64,000 nucleotides of DNA from an uncultured Parabacteroides sp. GTDB taxonomy: Bacteria; Bacteroidota; Bacteroidia; Bacteroidales; Tannerellaceae. The stretch's first letter is position 1. Every line of letters starts with the position of its first letter. The stretch covers positions 1 through 64,000 of the forward strand of contig CALCST010000036.1 of the NCBI GenBank assembly GCA_937894065.1, read 5' to 3'. Below the pieces are notes generated by a model. It ran no database searches. It was not told the DNA's origin and was given only the letters and a program-made list of their open reading frames with translations. Both the position numbers and the translations under genes were made by a program. Shown here in pieces: positions 34,536 through 43,517 of this stretch.

Positions 34536-35750
34536 TCAGAACATAAAAGAAGTTGACGCAACAAATCTATGGTTTGTGACAGTGTGAGTATGAGTTATTC
34601 TTCCTCTTTGGTCTGCCTCGCCGAACCATGCTGTTGAAGGAGAATATTCGACGCCGAATTTCCAATGGGGCAATACGTATGCACCGTAAACATTGAATGA
34701 AAGTAGCTGGCCAACTTCAAGTCCTACTCCATATTGGTCTATAATATCTTTTCCTGCTCCCAGGTTTTTCATATATCCGGCAAAGAAACCTTGTCTCCAT
34801 TTCGAGCCGTGTACAATATTAATCCATGTTGAAGTCTGTCTGAAAGGAGAGTACTTCTGTTCTCCTGTCTTTTCATCACGTTCAGTCACACCTATGCCGC
34901 TCAACATACAAATATGCGATAGGTTAGAGCCATAAATAGTTTTTGCCGACATTGTCCAGTCGTTGACGATATATTTCAGATGAGCTTCAACTGCTCCTGA
35001 TGTCACTCTTTCGTTTACTTTATAAATTTCTCCATTGACATTACACTGTGTTTGCGGAACAAGAGACAACATCTGCGCTCCAATTCCGGCAGTGAAATTA
35101 TCTGAAGTGAAATCTATAGAGCCATATAGCTCCGGAATGCAGCTATGCTTGATATAGGACTCACTTTTGCCGTGCGGTCCCATAGATAGAAATTGCAATT
35201 GCCACAAGGCAGCGCCGGTAAGTTGGATTTTTCCAGTATTGAATTTATATCTTATTTGCGGAGCACGGCTGAAACCGTTGAATGGAGCTCCTGTTGATAG
35301 ATTTATCATTAATGGATAAATATCTCCGAAAAGAGGATGCCATGTTTGTCCTATTAGCAAAGATGATTTAGTCCAGTCGAGTTTCAGATAAGCATGGCGT
35401 ATACGGAGTAAAGTAAAATTACTTCCATATCCTCGAAAATCTGTTTCAATTTTTGCTGAAGTCTTTATTTTCCCAATTGACGGTCCGTTTATATCAACTC
35501 CTAATCTAGTATATAAAAGATAGAAGCTGCCATTGCTTTGGTCGTTCAAATCCTTACCATTAGCATCATAATTATGATTTAAAGGATAAAGGTGAAACAA
35601 ACCATCAACTATTTCAGAATTAGCTCTTGAGTTGTAGAATAAGTCTCCTCTTACCTGCCCGTAGAATTTATATGAGAAATTATCCTTTTGTGAGTAACAA
35701 GTAAGGGATAGTAAGCTTAAAAAAACTGTCAAAAGAGATTTTGTATTCAT
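34536..35750 (-). CDS. Outer-membrane beta-barrel (porin-like) protein
   Basis: 404 residues. The signal peptide MNTKSLLTVFLSLLSLTCYSQ is followed by alternating amphipathic strands through to the end, and the last residue is phenylalanine (SFMF), as expected of a barrel inserted by BamA. The segment KIKTSAKIETDFRGYG, then LRIRHAYLKLDW, resembles the DcaP/OprP-type trimeric porin pattern, so a channel for small organic acids is possible. No TonB box or plug is present. Monocistronic with a -7 box at 35792-35799. The function beyond 'barrel' is inferred. Confidence 0.8.
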   Translation of the reverse strand: MNTKSLLTVFLSLLSLTCYSQKDNFSYKFYGQVRGDLFYNSRANSEIVDGLFHLYPLNHNYDANGKDLNDQSNGSFYLLYTRLGVDINGPSIGKIKTSAKIETDFRGYGSNFTLLRIRHAYLKLDWTKSSLLIGQTWHPLFGDIYPLMINLSTGAPFNGFSRAPQIRYKFNTGKIQLTGAALWQLQFLSMGPHGKSESYIKHSCIPELYGSIDFTSDNFTAGIGAQMLSLVPQTQCNVNGEIYKVNERVTSGAVEAHLKYIVNDWTMSAKTIYGSNLSHICMLSGIGVTERDEKTGEQKYSPFRQTSTWINIVHGSKWRQGFFAGYMKNLGAGKDIIDQYGVGLEVGQLLSFNVYGAYVLPHWKFGVEYSPSTAWFGEADQRGRITHTHTVTNHRFVASTSFMF

Positions 35751-35791
35751 GTGTTTTTTGTTGAATGATTGTCTGCCTAATTTTTCTTTGG

Positions 35792-35799
35792 CAAAGATA
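35792..35799 (-). promoter_or_regulatory. -7 box of the porin-like gene
   Basis: TATCTTTG on the minus strand, about 42 bp before the start codon. Confidence 0.6.
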
Positions 35800-35836
35800 A
35801 TGTTTTTTTGATATTAATCAATGATTTAAGTATCGT

Positions 35837-35980
35837 AAGTTGCTCAACTTAAAAGTAAATAAAGCTTTAGATACAAGTAAACAAGGTCATAATATCTGTA
35901 ATTTCACGAATTACTATCTAAAAATCTTGTTAACTTGCCTTTTGTCAACTTGTTATCTGTAAGTTGAGCTTGCGAAACTT
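35837..35980. repeat. Hairpin element copy 1 (GTTGACAAG family, 144 bp)
   Basis: The left end carries GCTCAACTT, the right end AAGTTGAGC, continuing to TTGCGAAACTT. Inner arms TAGATACAAGTAAACAAGG and TTGTCAACTTGTTATCTG also pair. There is no coding capacity, so it resembles a miniature inverted-repeat element. The second copy is at 36138-36277, same orientation. Confidence 0.75.
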
Positions 35981-36044
35981 GGAACAATAGTCTATGCGTA
36001 ATATAGTAATATTTATGGGAGCAAACTATATATACTAACTTCGC

Positions 36045-36120
36045 CACAACTGTGATTTGATTTCGCCACATTTGTGACTTAATTAAATCACAACTGTGAC
36101 CTAATTTCGCCACAGCTGTG
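36045..36120. repeat. Palindrome array D: four CACAnnTGTG-type cores, exact 22-bp period
   Basis: Cores are CACAACTGTG (36045), CACATTTGTG (36067), CACAACTGTG (36089) and CACAGCTGTG (36111), with 12-bp linkers. TCGC flanks occur on three units and GCGA closes the last one, making an 18-bp perfect palindrome. Linker centres are GATT, AATT and AATT. The array is enclosed by two copies of the hairpin element. Gene-free stretch 35751-36368 consists of these repeats and a porin promoter. Confidence 0.95.
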
Positions 36121-36137
36121 GCGAAGATAATATGTTT

Positions 36138-36277
36138 AAGTTTCGCAAATAGCTCAACTTAAAAGTTAACAAGGCTTCAGATACAAGTTTACAAGGTTAA
36201 AAACATCTGCAGCTTTAAGATTATTATATAAAAAAACTCTTTTCAACTTGTTATCTGAAAGTTGAGATTGCAAACTT
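36138..36277. repeat. Hairpin element copy 2 (GTTGACAAG family, 140 bp)
   Basis: The left end AAGTTTCGCAAATAGCTCAA pairs with the right end TTGAGATTGCAAACTT. The inner arms (CAGATACAAGTTTACAAGG and CAACTTGTTATCTG) match copy 1. It ends about 90 bp before radC. Confidence 0.75.
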
Positions 36278-36368
36278 GAGACTTTAAAATTAGGCTATAA
36301 AACTTTATAAACCTACTTGTGTGATTAGAACTAAAATACTATTTTTACGCAAAATAAAAAACCGGACT

Positions 36369-37058
36369 ATGAAACAGTTACCAATCAGTAAATGGGCCGA
36401 AGATGACAGACCACGTGAGAAAATGTTGCAACAAGGAGCTTCAGCGTTGACAAATGCTGAGTTGTTGGGAATTCTGTTGGGCTCAGGAAATTCAGAAGAA
36501 ACGGCTGTAGGCTTGGCACAGCGTATCCTTTCATCTTACAACAATAATCTTAATGAACTTGGAAAGAAAACGCCTCAGGATTTGGAAAAAGAATTCAAGG
36601 GCGTTGGCCCTGCAAAAGCTGTAACCGTCCTTGCGGCAATTGAATTGGGCAGACGCCGTGCGAAGGAGGAAATCCCAATCAGAACACGTATTACATGCAG
36701 CCGTGATATTTACGAAACACTTCATCCGCAACTTGCAGATTTGGCGCACGAGGAATTTTGGGTTATTTATCTGAACCGGGCAAATAAAATTATCGAGCAG
36801 AAAAAGATAGGTCAGGGCGGAACGGGTGAGGTGGTTGCTGATATAATGCTCATATTGCGTACGGCTCTTATGGTTCTTTCTCCGGCAATTGTGGTGGTTC
36901 ATAATCATCCTTCGGGAAATTGCAAGCCCAGCAGACAGGACGATTTGCTGACAGGAAGAATAAAGGAGGCTTGCCGGAGTTTGAATATTCAGATGCTTGA
37001 CCATGTTATCGTTTCGGACGGACAATATTATAGTTATGCAGATGAAGGGCGTTTGTGA
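36369..37058 (+). CDS. radC: RadC-family JAMM-domain protein
   Basis: 229 residues with start ATG 36369 (MKQLPISKWAEDDRPREKML, the usual N-terminus); the longer upstream frame lies next to repeat DNA. A helix-hairpin-helix-like N-terminal part (about 20-95) precedes the MPN/JAMM metal site HNHPSGNCKPSRQD near 175-188. The biochemical role of RadC is unsettled; the link to DNA repair in older literature has been withdrawn or questioned. It heads a run radC, DUF59 gene, lpxH on the same strand. Confidence 0.93.
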   Translation: MKQLPISKWAEDDRPREKMLQQGASALTNAELLGILLGSGNSEETAVGLAQRILSSYNNNLNELGKKTPQDLEKEFKGVGPAKAVTVLAAIELGRRRAKEEIPIRTRITCSRDIYETLHPQLADLAHEEFWVIYLNRANKIIEQKKIGQGGTGEVVADIMLILRTALMVLSPAIVVVHNHPSGNCKPSRQDDLLTGRIKEACRSLNIQMLDHVIVSDGQYYSYADEGRL

Positions 37059-37100
37059 AAAGAGTTTTTTGATTATTTTTGCCAAAAAATCAGGTAAATA

Positions 37101-37418
37101 ATGAATAACGAATTTTTGCAGACAGAAGAAGCTATCGTTGCGATGCTGAAAACAGTATATGACCCGGAAATACCGGTTAATATTTATGACCTTGGACTAG
37201 TGTATAAGGTTGACGTTGACGAAGAAAAGAATGTTACAATAGATATGACTCTTACAGCGCCTAACTGTCCGGCTGCTGATTTTATTGTTGAGGATGTAAG
37301 AATGAAGGTGGAGTCGATTTCGGATGTAAAGAGTGTTGACGTAAACCTTGTGTTCGAGCCGGAGTGGGACAAGGATATGATGACAGAGGAGGCAAAACTG
37401 GAGCTTGGTTTCCTTTAA
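37101..37418 (+). CDS. DUF59/MIP18-family iron-sulfur cluster assembly protein
   Basis: 105 residues matching the small SufT/PaaD-like family: KTVYDPEIPVNIYDLGLVY (about 18-36) is the signature around the conserved Asp-Pro-Glu, and TAPNCPAADF near 57 carries the conserved cysteine. Members help mature Fe-S proteins. Cytoplasmic. It lies 42 bp after radC and 19 bp before lpxH, so probably cotranscribed with both. Confidence 0.92.
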   Translation: MNNEFLQTEEAIVAMLKTVYDPEIPVNIYDLGLVYKVDVDEEKNVTIDMTLTAPNCPAADFIVEDVRMKVESISDVKSVDVNLVFEPEWDKDMMTEEAKLELGFL

Positions 37419-37437
37419 AAACAAATCATAACGATAA

Positions 37438-38205
37438 ATGAGCCGTAACAAAATATATTTTGCCTCTGATGCCCATCTTGGAGCACGATTTCATAAAGAT
37501 GCCTTGGCTGTGGAGCGTCGCCTTGTGCGCTGGCTCGACAGCATCAAGGATGAGGCGGCTGAGATTTGGTTTCTCGGTGATATGTTCGACTATTGGTATG
37601 AATATAAATATGTCGTGCCAAAAGGATTTACCCGTTTCCTTGGTAAAATAGCTGAACTGTCCGACAATGGTGTGAAGATTCATTTCTTCATCGGAAATCA
37701 TGATATCTGGATGTTCGATTATCTTCCGAAAGAAGTTGGGGCGATTATTCACCGCAATCCTGAAACAGTGGATTTATTGGGAAAGCGATTCTTTCTAGGA
37801 CACGGAGACGAAGTTGACTACAGAAGCAAAGCTTTCCGTGTAATCAGGCAGATTTTCCGAAATCGTTTCTGCCAGATTCTGTATAGTGCTATTCATCCGC
37901 GCTGGACATTCGGTTTTGCTCTTGGATGGTCATTGCATAGCCGTAAGAAAGGTTTGGAGAAGAATGTAAAAAATGAAGCTCCGGAATACATGGGTGAAGA
38001 CAATGAATATCTTGTCCAGTTCGCCAAATCATATCTTAAAGAGCATAATGATATTAATTTCTTCATATTCGGTCATCGTCATATTATGCTTGACCTTATG
38101 CTTACGCGTGAGAGCCGACTTCTTATCGCCGGCGATTGGATGAAACATTTCTCATATATTGTTTGGGATGGGGAAGCTCTTTGGCTTGATCAGTTTGAGG
38201 AGTGA
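37438..38205 (+). CDS. lpxH: UDP-2,3-diacylglucosamine pyrophosphatase
   Basis: Cleaves UDP-2,3-diacylglucosamine to lipid X in lipid A synthesis at the inner face of the membrane. 255 residues, typical. Calcineurin-like metal motifs appear in order: SDAHLGA (8-14), GDMFDYW (about 46-52), IGNHD (about 80), LGHGD and the closing FGHRH (about 206). It is the last gene of the radC run, ended by a perfect hairpin. A general metallophosphatase role cannot be fully excluded. Confidence 0.9.
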   Translation: MSRNKIYFASDAHLGARFHKDALAVERRLVRWLDSIKDEAAEIWFLGDMFDYWYEYKYVVPKGFTRFLGKIAELSDNGVKIHFFIGNHDIWMFDYLPKEVGAIIHRNPETVDLLGKRFFLGHGDEVDYRSKAFRVIRQIFRNRFCQILYSAIHPRWTFGFALGWSLHSRKKGLEKNVKNEAPEYMGEDNEYLVQFAKSYLKEHNDINFFIFGHRHIMLDLMLTRESRLLIAGDWMKHFSYIVWDGEALWLDQFEE

Positions 38206-38275
38206 ATTTTACAGAGAATTTTCAGTTGCGTTTTCTATGTTATTACGTTGAATAACAAATGTATATAAATAATTT

Positions 38276-38318
38276 AAGGTGGTAAGAAAAAACGACCCTT
38301 TTTTCTTACCACCTTTTT
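38276..38318 (+). terminator. Terminator of lpxH
   Basis: AAGGTGGTAAGAAAA pairs with TTTTCTTACCACCTT, followed by T3-C-T. A degenerate second copy of the left arm (GTGATAAGAAAAAACG) occurs near 38418. Gene-free stretch 38206-38578 holds this, a small CCCGTTTAGCGGG hairpin and the pepD terminator. Confidence 0.85.
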
Positions 38319-38526
38319 CTATTCTTCCTGCAAATATAATCAATAAAAATAAATTGCCAACTTATTATAGACCAAATGTTTCCGTGATTAATCTTATTCT
38401 TTATATTTTATTTTTAAGTGATAAGAAAAAACGGTCGTTTATATTTACTATTACGATTTCTATTTTATACTTGACTATCATTTTCCCGTTTAGCGGGAAT
38501 CAAGATAGATTTCGCATAAAAATAAA

Positions 38527-38555
38527 AAGCAGGCTGTCGTGATGACACCCTGCTT
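38527..38555 (-). terminator. Terminator of pepD
   Basis: AAGCAGG-TGTC and GACA-CCTGCTT arms, followed on the minus strand by TTTTATTTTTA. Confidence 0.8.
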
Positions 38556-38578
38556 GTTCTATTTATGAATATGTATTG

Positions 38579-40033
38579 TTAAATCTTTTCCAACACTCGT
38601 TTTATATATTCCCAAGTTCTGCCAACTGAAGAAATACTTACGCATTCATCAGGAGAATGAGGATGTCTCAAATCCGGACCGATTGAAATCATATCCATTG
38701 AAGGATATGCGCCCTGGATTATACCGCATTCCAAACCTGCATGCATAACTGTTACGTTTGGTTCTTTGTCATACAATTCCTTGTATGTTTCCTTCATCAC
38801 ATTCAGAATCGGAGAATTAATGTCCGGCTGCCATCCGTTATATCCGTTGGCGATTTCCACTTTTCCTCCGGCAAGAGCAAATATACTTTCAAGGCTTGAG
38901 CATACAGCATCTTTTCTGGTTTCGGAAGAACTGCGAACAAGAATCATTATCTCAATCAGTTCGTCTGAAGTACGTACAACAGACAGATTGCTTGAAGATT
39001 CAACAGTTCCAGGGAAATCATGCAGCATACTTATAGGACCGTTCTGGCAACCTTCAATTGCATTAATCAAGTCGTCTTGGATTTCTTCAGGAATAAGAGT
39101 TGACGGAAGGTCAACCATTTCTGCAGTGAAAGAAAGATTAGTTTCAATGCCTCGGTATTCTTCTCTGTACATATCCTGATAGTCAGCAACAAGTTCCCAC
39201 ATTGCTTCAACATTGTCACCCGGAATAGTTACAACAGCTACGGCTTCGCGAGGAATAGCATTTCTCATGTTTCCGCCTTCGATTGATGACAGGCGTGCGC
39301 CATAATCACAAACAGCTTCCTTAAGGAAACGGAACATCAGTTTGTTGGCGTTTGCGCGTCCAAGGTGAATATCTACACCTGAATGTCCGCCTTTCAGACC
39401 AGTAAGAGATACTTTTACAGCAACATCTCCTTCCGGAATATATTTGTCTTCTTTAAACTGGAATGTTACATTCACATCAGCACCACCGGCACAACCTACG
39501 AAAAGTTGTCCTTCTTCTTCCGAATCACAGTTAAGGAGAATTTCTCCCTTGAGGAATCCAGGTTTAAGACCGAAAGCTCCGTCCATTCCAACTTCTTCGT
39601 TAACTGTAAACAAGGCTTCGATAGGACCATGTTTCAAGCTGTTGTCTGATAAAACAGCTAGAGCGAGAGACGCACCGATTCCGTTGTCAGCACCAAGTGT
39701 CGTACCATTGGCTTTCACCCAATCACCGTCGACATAAGCATTGATAGGATCAGTAAGGAAATCATGTTTAACAGAAGAATTCTTCTGAGGAACCATGTCA
39801 AGGTGAGACTGTAAAGTTACAGTTTTTTTGTTTTCCATACCCGGAGTAGCGGGTTTGCGGATTAGAACATTTCCAACTTCGTCCTGCAGTGTTTCGAGTC
39901 CAAGCTTCTTGCCACATTCGGAAACATAACGTGTAACTGCTTCCATATGTCCTGTCGGACGGGGAATTTGTGTTAGGTCATAGAAATAACTCCATACCTG
40001 ATTTGGAGATAGATTCTTGATTTCTGCTGACAT
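38579..40033 (-). CDS. pepD: Aminoacyl-histidine dipeptidase (M20 family)
   Basis: Hydrolyses Xaa-His and other dipeptides in the cytoplasm; a two-zinc enzyme. 484 residues, the normal PepD length. Metal and catalytic motifs: LQSHLDMVPQ (about 73-82), TLGADNGIG (about 113-121), NEEVGMDGAFG (about 144), and the C-terminal MHAGLECG (about 430). It fits peptide fermentation with the DPP-IV at 4711. A hairpin separates it from the upstream flippase-like gene. Confidence 0.95.
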   Translation of the reverse strand: MSAEIKNLSPNQVWSYFYDLTQIPRPTGHMEAVTRYVSECGKKLGLETLQDEVGNVLIRKPATPGMENKKTVTLQSHLDMVPQKNSSVKHDFLTDPINAYVDGDWVKANGTTLGADNGIGASLALAVLSDNSLKHGPIEALFTVNEEVGMDGAFGLKPGFLKGEILLNCDSEEEGQLFVGCAGGADVNVTFQFKEDKYIPEGDVAVKVSLTGLKGGHSGVDIHLGRANANKLMFRFLKEAVCDYGARLSSIEGGNMRNAIPREAVAVVTIPGDNVEAMWELVADYQDMYREEYRGIETNLSFTAEMVDLPSTLIPEEIQDDLINAIEGCQNGPISMLHDFPGTVESSSNLSVVRTSDELIEIMILVRSSSETRKDAVCSSLESIFALAGGKVEIANGYNGWQPDINSPILNVMKETYKELYDKEPNVTVMHAGLECGIIQGAYPSMDMISIGPDLRHPHSPDECVSISSVGRTWEYIKRVLEKI

Positions 40034-40050
40034 AAAAAAGTGTTTTAATT

Positions 40051-40076
40051 AGGAAGTGTGTGTTGCGACACTTCCT
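40051..40076 (-). terminator. Hairpin between the flippase-like gene and pepD
   Basis: AGGAAGTGT pairs perfectly with ACACTTCCT. On the minus strand it is followed by a weak A/T stretch ending right at the pepD start. Confidence 0.6.
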
Positions 40077-40091
40077 GGTTGATAATTATGT

Positions 40092-41099
40092 TTACTCAAG
40101 TTCAGAGTCTTGTTCTTCCTTATTGATAATAGGCAATGCCACAACTCCAACCAGACCACAAAGTCCGGTCCAGATAGTTTGGACAGTGTGAACAACCAGA
40201 GCAAATGCTGCCGCGTCGTTTTCGTTTACACCGAAGCAAACCAAAGTAGCTATTACCATGAAATGCCATGGTCCGATTCCTCCCTGAACCGGCACGGCAA
40301 CTGCAATACTTCCCATTGCAAAGGCAATCAATCCTACAGATATTCCCAGATTCTCTGTAAAGTCAAAAGCAAAGAATGTTATATAGAAATATATGAAATA
40401 TCCAATCCAGATCAGCAGAGTTTCAGCAATAAAAAGGCTTTTGTTTTTCATAACCCAAACGCTTTTTATGCCGGTCCAGATATTGTTAAGCATATCCTTT
40501 GCTTTCTTGACGAGGGTAAAGTTACTCATATATCTGAAAATAAACCAACCGCCTACAATAAAAAATACGACTATAGCATAAATCCAGATAGAATTGAACA
40601 TCGAATAGAAACCATCGAGCAATGCAGGGTTTTTGGCAAAGAAACTACCGAAGAAATCAAAGTTGAATATAACAATGCTTAATGTTATGAGACCGACCAT
40701 TATTGTATCGCTTACACGGTCGATTAGTAAAGTGCCAAGTAGTTTTGTGAAAGGGATTTTATCATATTTCATAACCATTCCGCATCTCCAAACTTCACCA
40801 ACGCGTGGTAAAACCAGATTTACAGCATAATTTCCCAGTACGGCGAGAATGGCATTGCGCAGTTTGAAGCGCTGTCCCAAAGATTCAATGAGCAAACCCC
40901 AGCGAAAACCTCTGATGATATTTGCGCCAAGACCGAAAATAAGAGAAAACAGAATTATCTTGTAATTTACTCCATTTTTGATGACATCAGTAATCTCAGT
41001 TATATCCATATTCCTGTATAGAAACCACAGAAGAAGGCATCCTAAAATCAGAGGCAGGAATATTTTTATTATAGTTCGGAAAATATGCGCAAAATCCAT
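40092..41099 (-). CDS. Lysylphosphatidylglycerol synthase TM-region/UPF0104 family protein
   Basis: 335 residues with about eight to nine membrane helices and no synthase domain, so it corresponds to the flippase-like half of MprF (AglD2/GtrA-like branch). Conserved features include NIIRGFRWGLL (about 60), NYAVNLVLPRVGEVWR (about 88-104, the family's core motif) and GGIGPWHFM near 273. Members may move lipids or glycolipids across the inner membrane. The ligand is unknown. The promoter interlocks with that of rsmA. Confidence 0.9.
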   Translation of the reverse strand: MDFAHIFRTIIKIFLPLILGCLLLWFLYRNMDITEITDVIKNGVNYKIILFSLIFGLGANIIRGFRWGLLIESLGQRFKLRNAILAVLGNYAVNLVLPRVGEVWRCGMVMKYDKIPFTKLLGTLLIDRVSDTIMVGLITLSIVIFNFDFFGSFFAKNPALLDGFYSMFNSIWIYAIVVFFIVGGWFIFRYMSNFTLVKKAKDMLNNIWTGIKSVWVMKNKSLFIAETLLIWIGYFIYFYITFFAFDFTENLGISVGLIAFAMGSIAVAVPVQGGIGPWHFMVIATLVCFGVNENDAAAFALVVHTVQTIWTGLCGLVGVVALPIINKEEQDSELE

Positions 41100-41135
41100 C
41101 GTATGGGAAATGTTTAAATTATGAATAATTTATTG

Positions 41136-41143
41136 TACTTTTG
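41136..41143 (+). promoter_or_regulatory. -7 box of rsmA
   Basis: TACTTTTG on the plus strand. The predicted start (about 41150) lies inside the opposing promoter. Confidence 0.6.
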
Positions 41144-41151
41144 TATATCTG

Positions 41152-41159
41152 CAAAGATA
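41152..41159 (-). promoter_or_regulatory. -7 box of the flippase-like gene
   Basis: TATCTTTG on the minus strand, only 8 bp from the plus-strand -7 box and facing it. Confidence 0.6.
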
Positions 41160-41201
41160 AAAAAATTATTGAAATAGGAACTATATATTAACCTTTGGTG
41201 G

Positions 41202-41999
41202 ATGAGATTAGTAAAACCTAAAAAAGCATTAGGGCAGCATTTCCTTAAGGATTTGGATATTGCACGCCGCATAGCCGATACTTTGGCGGAGTACAAACAT
41301 CTTCCGACATTGGAAATTGGTCCAGGAATGGGAGTGTTGACTCAATATTTGTTGGAATACGGACATGACTTGACTGTAGTTGAACTGGATAGTGAATCTG
41401 TGGAATATCTGCAACAGAACTTTCCTGCACTTGAAGGTCGCATAATCGGTGATGATTTTCTTAAGTTGGATTTAAAGAAAATCTTCCCGGAGCAGTTTTG
41501 TGTGATTGGTAACTATCCATATAATATTTCGAGTCAGATATTCTTCAAAGTGCTTGACTATAAGGATCAGATACCTTGTTGTTCCGGAATGATACAGAAG
41601 GAAGTGGCAGAACGCTTGGCTTCAGGTCCAGGAAGTAAGGCATATGGAATATTGAGTGTCCTTTTGCAAGCTTGGTATGATGTGGAATATTTATTTACAG
41701 TCAGTGAATATGTTTTCGATCCACCTCCAAAAGTCAAGAGCGCTGTTATTAAAATGACCAGAAACAGCCGTACATCTTTGGGCTGTAATGAGGCGTTGTT
41801 TAAGACAGTTGTGAAAACGTCATTCAATCAGCGTCGTAAGACTCTTCGCAATTCTATGAAAGCTATTTTGGGTAAGGATTATCCGGATTATTCTTTGCCT
41901 GTGTTTGACAAGCGACCGGAACAATTGTCGGTTGAGCAATTCGTTGAGCTTACCATAATGACAGACAAATGGCTTTCTGCAAATAAAACCGAAGTTTAA
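41202..41999 (+). CDS. rsmA: 16S rRNA (A1518/A1519-N6,N6)-dimethyltransferase
   Basis: Dimethylates two adjacent adenines near the 3' end of 16S rRNA (KsgA). 265 residues, normal. KKALGQHFLKD (4-14) is the family N-terminal signature; LEIGPGMGVLT (about 38-48) binds SAM; NYPYNIS (about 105-111) is the catalytic motif; FDPPPKVKSAV (about 173) is also conserved. Cytoplasmic. It is followed about 130 bp later by mgtE, possibly cotranscribed. Confidence 0.97.
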   Translation: MRLVKPKKALGQHFLKDLDIARRIADTLAEYKHLPTLEIGPGMGVLTQYLLEYGHDLTVVELDSESVEYLQQNFPALEGRIIGDDFLKLDLKKIFPEQFCVIGNYPYNISSQIFFKVLDYKDQIPCCSGMIQKEVAERLASGPGSKAYGILSVLLQAWYDVEYLFTVSEYVFDPPPKVKSAVIKMTRNSRTSLGCNEALFKTVVKTSFNQRRKTLRNSMKAILGKDYPDYSLPVFDKRPEQLSVEQFVELTIMTDKWLSANKTEV

Positions 42000-42131
42000 G
42001 AAAATTTTTACCTTGTTATTATTGGAGATATAAAGTTTCATGTTGGATTTGTTTTATTTATCATAGAGCATGGAACTTAAATGATTTAAGAATCTTGGAC
42101 CTTTGTCAGGTCTCACAAAACGTTGGTTATT

Positions 42132-43478
42132 ATGATTGAGCTAACGAAAGAATATATAGAGAAATTCCAAAGCATAATTGCCGAGAGAGATGATGAAAAG
42201 GCAAAAGAAGAGTTGCGTGGATTATATCCTGCTGATATAGCGGAACTCTATAAGGAGCTTGATTTGGACGAAGCCATCTATCTATATCTGCTGATGGATG
42301 ATGAAAAGGCAGCGGATGTTTTGATGGAACTTGATGAGGAAGATCGTCATAAATTGTTGAAAGAACTTCCAAATGAGCTTATTGCCAAGCGTTTCGTCGA
42401 CAATATGGAAACCGACGATGCTGTGGATTTGATGCGTGAGCTCGATGAAGATACTCAGGAAGAGATTCTTTCACATATCCAGGACGTTGAGCAGGCGGGT
42501 GATATTGTTGACTTGCTGAAGTATGACGAAGATACAGCCGGAGGTTTGATGGGTACTGAAATGATCGTTGTAAACGAGAATTGGAGTATGCCTAAATGTA
42601 TCGACGAAATGCGTAAGCAAGCAGAGGATATGGATGAGATATACTATGTTTATGTCGTTGATGATGATGAACGTTTGCGTGGAGTTCTTCCATTGAAAAA
42701 GTTGATAACCAGTCCTTCCGTGTCGAAGATTAAACACGTGATGAAAAAAGATCCGATTTCTGTTCGCGACAGTGACAGTATTGAAGAAGTTACCGAAACG
42801 ATTGAAAAATACGACTTGGTTGCTTTGCCTGTAGTAGACAGCATCGGTCGTCTTATCGGACGTATTACAATTGACGACGTAATGGATGAAGTTCGTGAAC
42901 AGCACGAACGTGACTATCAGTTGGCATCCGGTATCTCTCAGGACGTTGAAACTTCGGATAATGTATTCACTCAAACGGCAGCGCGTTTGCCTTGGCTTTT
43001 AATCGGAATGCTGGGTGGTTTGGGAAACTCTGTTATTCTGGGAGGTTTTGAATCAAGTTTCGCTACAAATCCCAAAATGGCATTATTTATACCATTGATT
43101 GGTGGAACCGGAGGAAATGTTGGAATACAGTCTTCTGCGATTATCGTTCAGGGTTTGGCAAACAACTCGTTGAAAGACGGTAATATTTTCCCTCAAATTT
43201 TGAAAGAATCTGTTGTATCATTGATTAATGCCAGCATAATTAGTATGGTTGTATTTATATATAATTTCTTTATGTTGGGTGATAGAGGTATAACAGTCTC
43301 AGTTTCTTTAAGCTTGTTTGCTGTTGTGATTTTTGCCAGTGTATTCGGAACGCTGGTTCCTATGACTCTCGATAAGCTGAAAATAGATCCAGCATTGGCA
43401 ACAGGACCGTTTATAACAATTACCAATGATATTATTGGTATGATGATTTATATGTTTATAACATCAGCATTGACATAA
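42132..43478 (+). CDS. mgtE: MgtE-type magnesium transporter
   Basis: 448 residues with start ATG 42132 (MIELTKEYIEKF); a TTG three codons earlier is less likely. The acidic helical N domain (about 1-125), two CBS domains (about 130-255, with DSIEEVTETIEKYDLVALPVVD) that gate the channel by Mg2+, and a five-helix membrane domain (about 275-448, with the pore segment FIPLIGGTGGNVGIQSSAIIV) occur in the usual order. The 5' region carries no Mg2+ riboswitch that I recognise. Confidence 0.96.
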   Translation: MIELTKEYIEKFQSIIAERDDEKAKEELRGLYPADIAELYKELDLDEAIYLYLLMDDEKAADVLMELDEEDRHKLLKELPNELIAKRFVDNMETDDAVDLMRELDEDTQEEILSHIQDVEQAGDIVDLLKYDEDTAGGLMGTEMIVVNENWSMPKCIDEMRKQAEDMDEIYYVYVVDDDERLRGVLPLKKLITSPSVSKIKHVMKKDPISVRDSDSIEEVTETIEKYDLVALPVVDSIGRLIGRITIDDVMDEVREQHERDYQLASGISQDVETSDNVFTQTAARLPWLLIGMLGGLGNSVILGGFESSFATNPKMALFIPLIGGTGGNVGIQSSAIIVQGLANNSLKDGNIFPQILKESVVSLINASIISMVVFIYNFFMLGDRGITVSVSLSLFAVVIFASVFGTLVPMTLDKLKIDPALATGPFITITNDIIGMMIYMFITSALT

Positions 43479-43517
43479 AATATCTATATGTTTGATTGAT
43501 AGTGATTATAGCTGTCA

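Noticed and set aside
38279..38542. 87-codon frame after lpxH
   Set aside because: It begins inside the lpxH terminator stem and has low-complexity Phe/Ile/Lys composition; no homology recognised.
42000..42131. Magnesium riboswitch before mgtE
   Set aside because: The leader has only a small GACC/GGTC hairpin and lacks the M-box architecture.
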